Assembly: GCA_946611495.1 (NCBI GenBank)
Contig: CAMODR010000089.1
Span: forward strand, 1-6,077
Reading direction: 5' to 3'
Length of the DNA stretch: 6,077 nucleotides
Source: an uncultured Methanobrevibacter sp.
GTDB taxonomy: Archaea > Methanobacteriota > Methanobacteria > Methanobacteriales > Methanobacteriaceae
The notes beneath the pieces are model-generated. The model was not told the origin of the DNA and did not search any database. It saw only the letters and a program-made list of their open reading frames with translations. Below, one piece after another: positions 5,227 through 6,077 of the stretch. Each line of letters opens with the position of its first letter. The stretch's first letter is position 1. The position numbers and the translations under genes were made by a program.

Positions 5227-6012
5227 TTATTCATCATTTTCAATTTTTATATTCAATCTTCTTAGTATGCCTTTTAATGTATGAGCTTCTCTTCCTGTAA
5301 TGAATGCCCTATTAATTATGTTTTTAAAGACTTTCAATCCATTTCTTTTTTTATGGTCTGGAATATTCAAATGGGAAATAAGCTTTTCCATATCCTTAAG
5401 GAGATATTCCTTCTCAAGAGCTGTGCTCTCTTCCAAGCCTTCTACAGGATAGTTGTTTCTGTTTTTAAAGACTTCATAAAGAATGATTGCAGCTGCATGG
5501 GATATGTTCATGATAGGATAGCTTGCATCTGTTGGAATGCTTACAATAATGTCGCACATATCGATTTCAGCATTTGTAAGTCCGTTTCCTTCCCTTCCAA
5601 ATAAGATGGCTATTTTATCATTGTAATTCATTGATTCTGCAAGTTCATCAGGCCTTAATGGGATTCTTGATAGGTTATAGCTGCCTCCTGGAGCTCCTGT
5701 AGAACCTATAATGAAATCAATTTCCTTGTCTTTAACAAACTCTTCTACAGTATTATAAATTTCTGCATTCTCTACAGTCTCTTTAGCATGCATAGCTTGA
5801 TAGTAAGCCTCATCTTTAAGAGGGCAAGGATTAATCAAAACCAAGTTTTTCAAGCCAAAGTTTCCCATTGTTCTTGCTAAAAATCCAACGTTTCCTGGAG
5901 ATTCACACTCTACAAAGACTACATATATGTTTTCTTTAAGCCTAATGTTTTCTTCATCTTGGATTATTTCTTTAACTTTTCCTCTGTCATTTTTCTTGTC
6001 TTTGTATTTCAT
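5227..6012 (-). CDS. trmJ: TrmJ-type tRNA 2'-O-ribose methyltransferase (SpoU/TrmH family)
   Basis: This 261-residue protein is an S-adenosylmethionine-dependent RNA ribose methyltransferase with the SPOUT trefoil knot. The three family motifs are intact. Motif 1 is VECESPGNVGFLARTMGNFG (34-53), with the expected N41 and R47. Motif 2 is ILFGREGNGLTNAEI (136-150). Motif 3 is IPTDASYPIMNISHAAAI (159-176), with N169 and S171. Family members closest in motif pattern methylate residue 32 of tRNA (TrmJ); related SpoU enzymes use other sites, so the target is inferred. The C-terminal ~70 residues form a helical tail (IPDHKKRNGLKVFKNIINRA) common in this subgroup. About 28 charged residues precede the catalytic domain, where many homologues start almost directly. 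No ATG, GTG or TTG alternative exists between M1 and the domain, so this start is forced. The ribosome site is weak (GAGATAAC). It has its own promoter and lies 190 bases upstream of the Fe-S gene. Confidence 0.88.
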   Translation of the reverse strand: MKYKDKKNDRGKVKEIIQDEENIRLKENIYVVFVECESPGNVGFLARTMGNFGLKNLVLINPCPLKDEAYYQAMHAKETVENAEIYNTVEEFVKDKEIDFIIGSTGAPGGSYNLSRIPLRPDELAESMNYNDKIAILFGREGNGLTNAEIDMCDIIVSIPTDASYPIMNISHAAAIILYEVFKNRNNYPVEGLEESTALEKEYLLKDMEKLISHLNIPDHKKRNGLKVFKNIINRAFITGREAHTLKGILRRLNIKIENDE

Positions 6013-6051
6013 GTTATCTCTTTTGTTTTTTATAGTTTGAAGAATATTGTG

Positions 6052-6068
6052 ATTATAAGTCTTATAAT
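6052..6068 (-). promoter_or_regulatory. trmJ TATA box within a 17-bp palindrome
   Basis: CTTATAAT on the minus strand (6059-6052) matches the glyS box TTTATAAT at 7 of 8 bases and lies 39 bases before the ATG. The expected start is near 6031. It forms one arm of a perfect inverted repeat (8-bp arms ATTATAAG/CTTATAAT around one base), which places a symmetrical site exactly on the TATA box. Confidence 0.5.
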
Positions 6069-6077
6069 GGGAATTAA

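Noticed and set aside
5281..5604. Plus-strand open frame opposite trmJ
   Set aside because: It overlaps the conserved motifs 2 and 3 of the methyltransferase and has no recognisable ribosome site or domain.
2186..6012. The three minus-strand genes as a single operon
   Set aside because: The spacers are 190 and 259 bases, each with a promoter-like element and T-tracts, and the products do not form one pathway.

Overview
The window looks like chromosomal DNA of an AT-rich methanogenic archaeon of the order Methanobacteriales, most likely Methanobrevibacter or a close relative. Three things support this. There are two proteins of the FilR1-like (DUF1724) regulator type found in methanogens, and the glycyl-tRNA synthetase is of the archaeal/eukaryotic type. 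Start sites carry Shine-Dalgarno sequences, with archaeal-style TATA boxes rather than bacterial -35/-10 elements upstream. The genus is an inference from composition and gene type; the order is more secure.

Layout. The left part (1-1958) holds two tandem, plus-strand genes for winged-helix regulators of similar build (191-1006 and 1140-1958). The spacer between them (1007-1139) contains three degenerate AT-rich repeats with T-runs. The second gene is followed by five 20-21 bp tandem repeats that begin on its stop codon (1956-2058), and then by a perfect palindrome with T-runs on both sides (2082-2120). That palindrome separates it from the converging genes on the right.

The right part (2186-6012) holds three minus-strand genes, each apparently with its own promoter. 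In transcription order they are a TrmJ/SpoU-type tRNA 2'-O-methyltransferase (5227-6012), a cysteine-rich 4Fe-4S protein with two C-terminal ferredoxin motifs (4161-5036), and glycyl-tRNA synthetase (2186-3901). The spacers are 190 and 259 bases and carry recognisable promoter and terminator signals, so these are probably separate transcription units. Two of the three belong to tRNA metabolism; the Fe-S protein between them has no assigned role.

The most useful non-coding observation is that the glyS and Fe-S genes share an almost identical core promoter. A TTTATAAW box is followed, exactly 8 bases later, by a 21-base block with a single mismatch. The 20-21 bp tandem repeat and a palindrome on the trmJ TATA box are also worth checking. 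I see no defence system, CRISPR array, mobile element, tRNA or rRNA here. Apart from the regulator pair and its repeats this is an ordinary housekeeping region. No gene-free stretch exceeds 300 bases.
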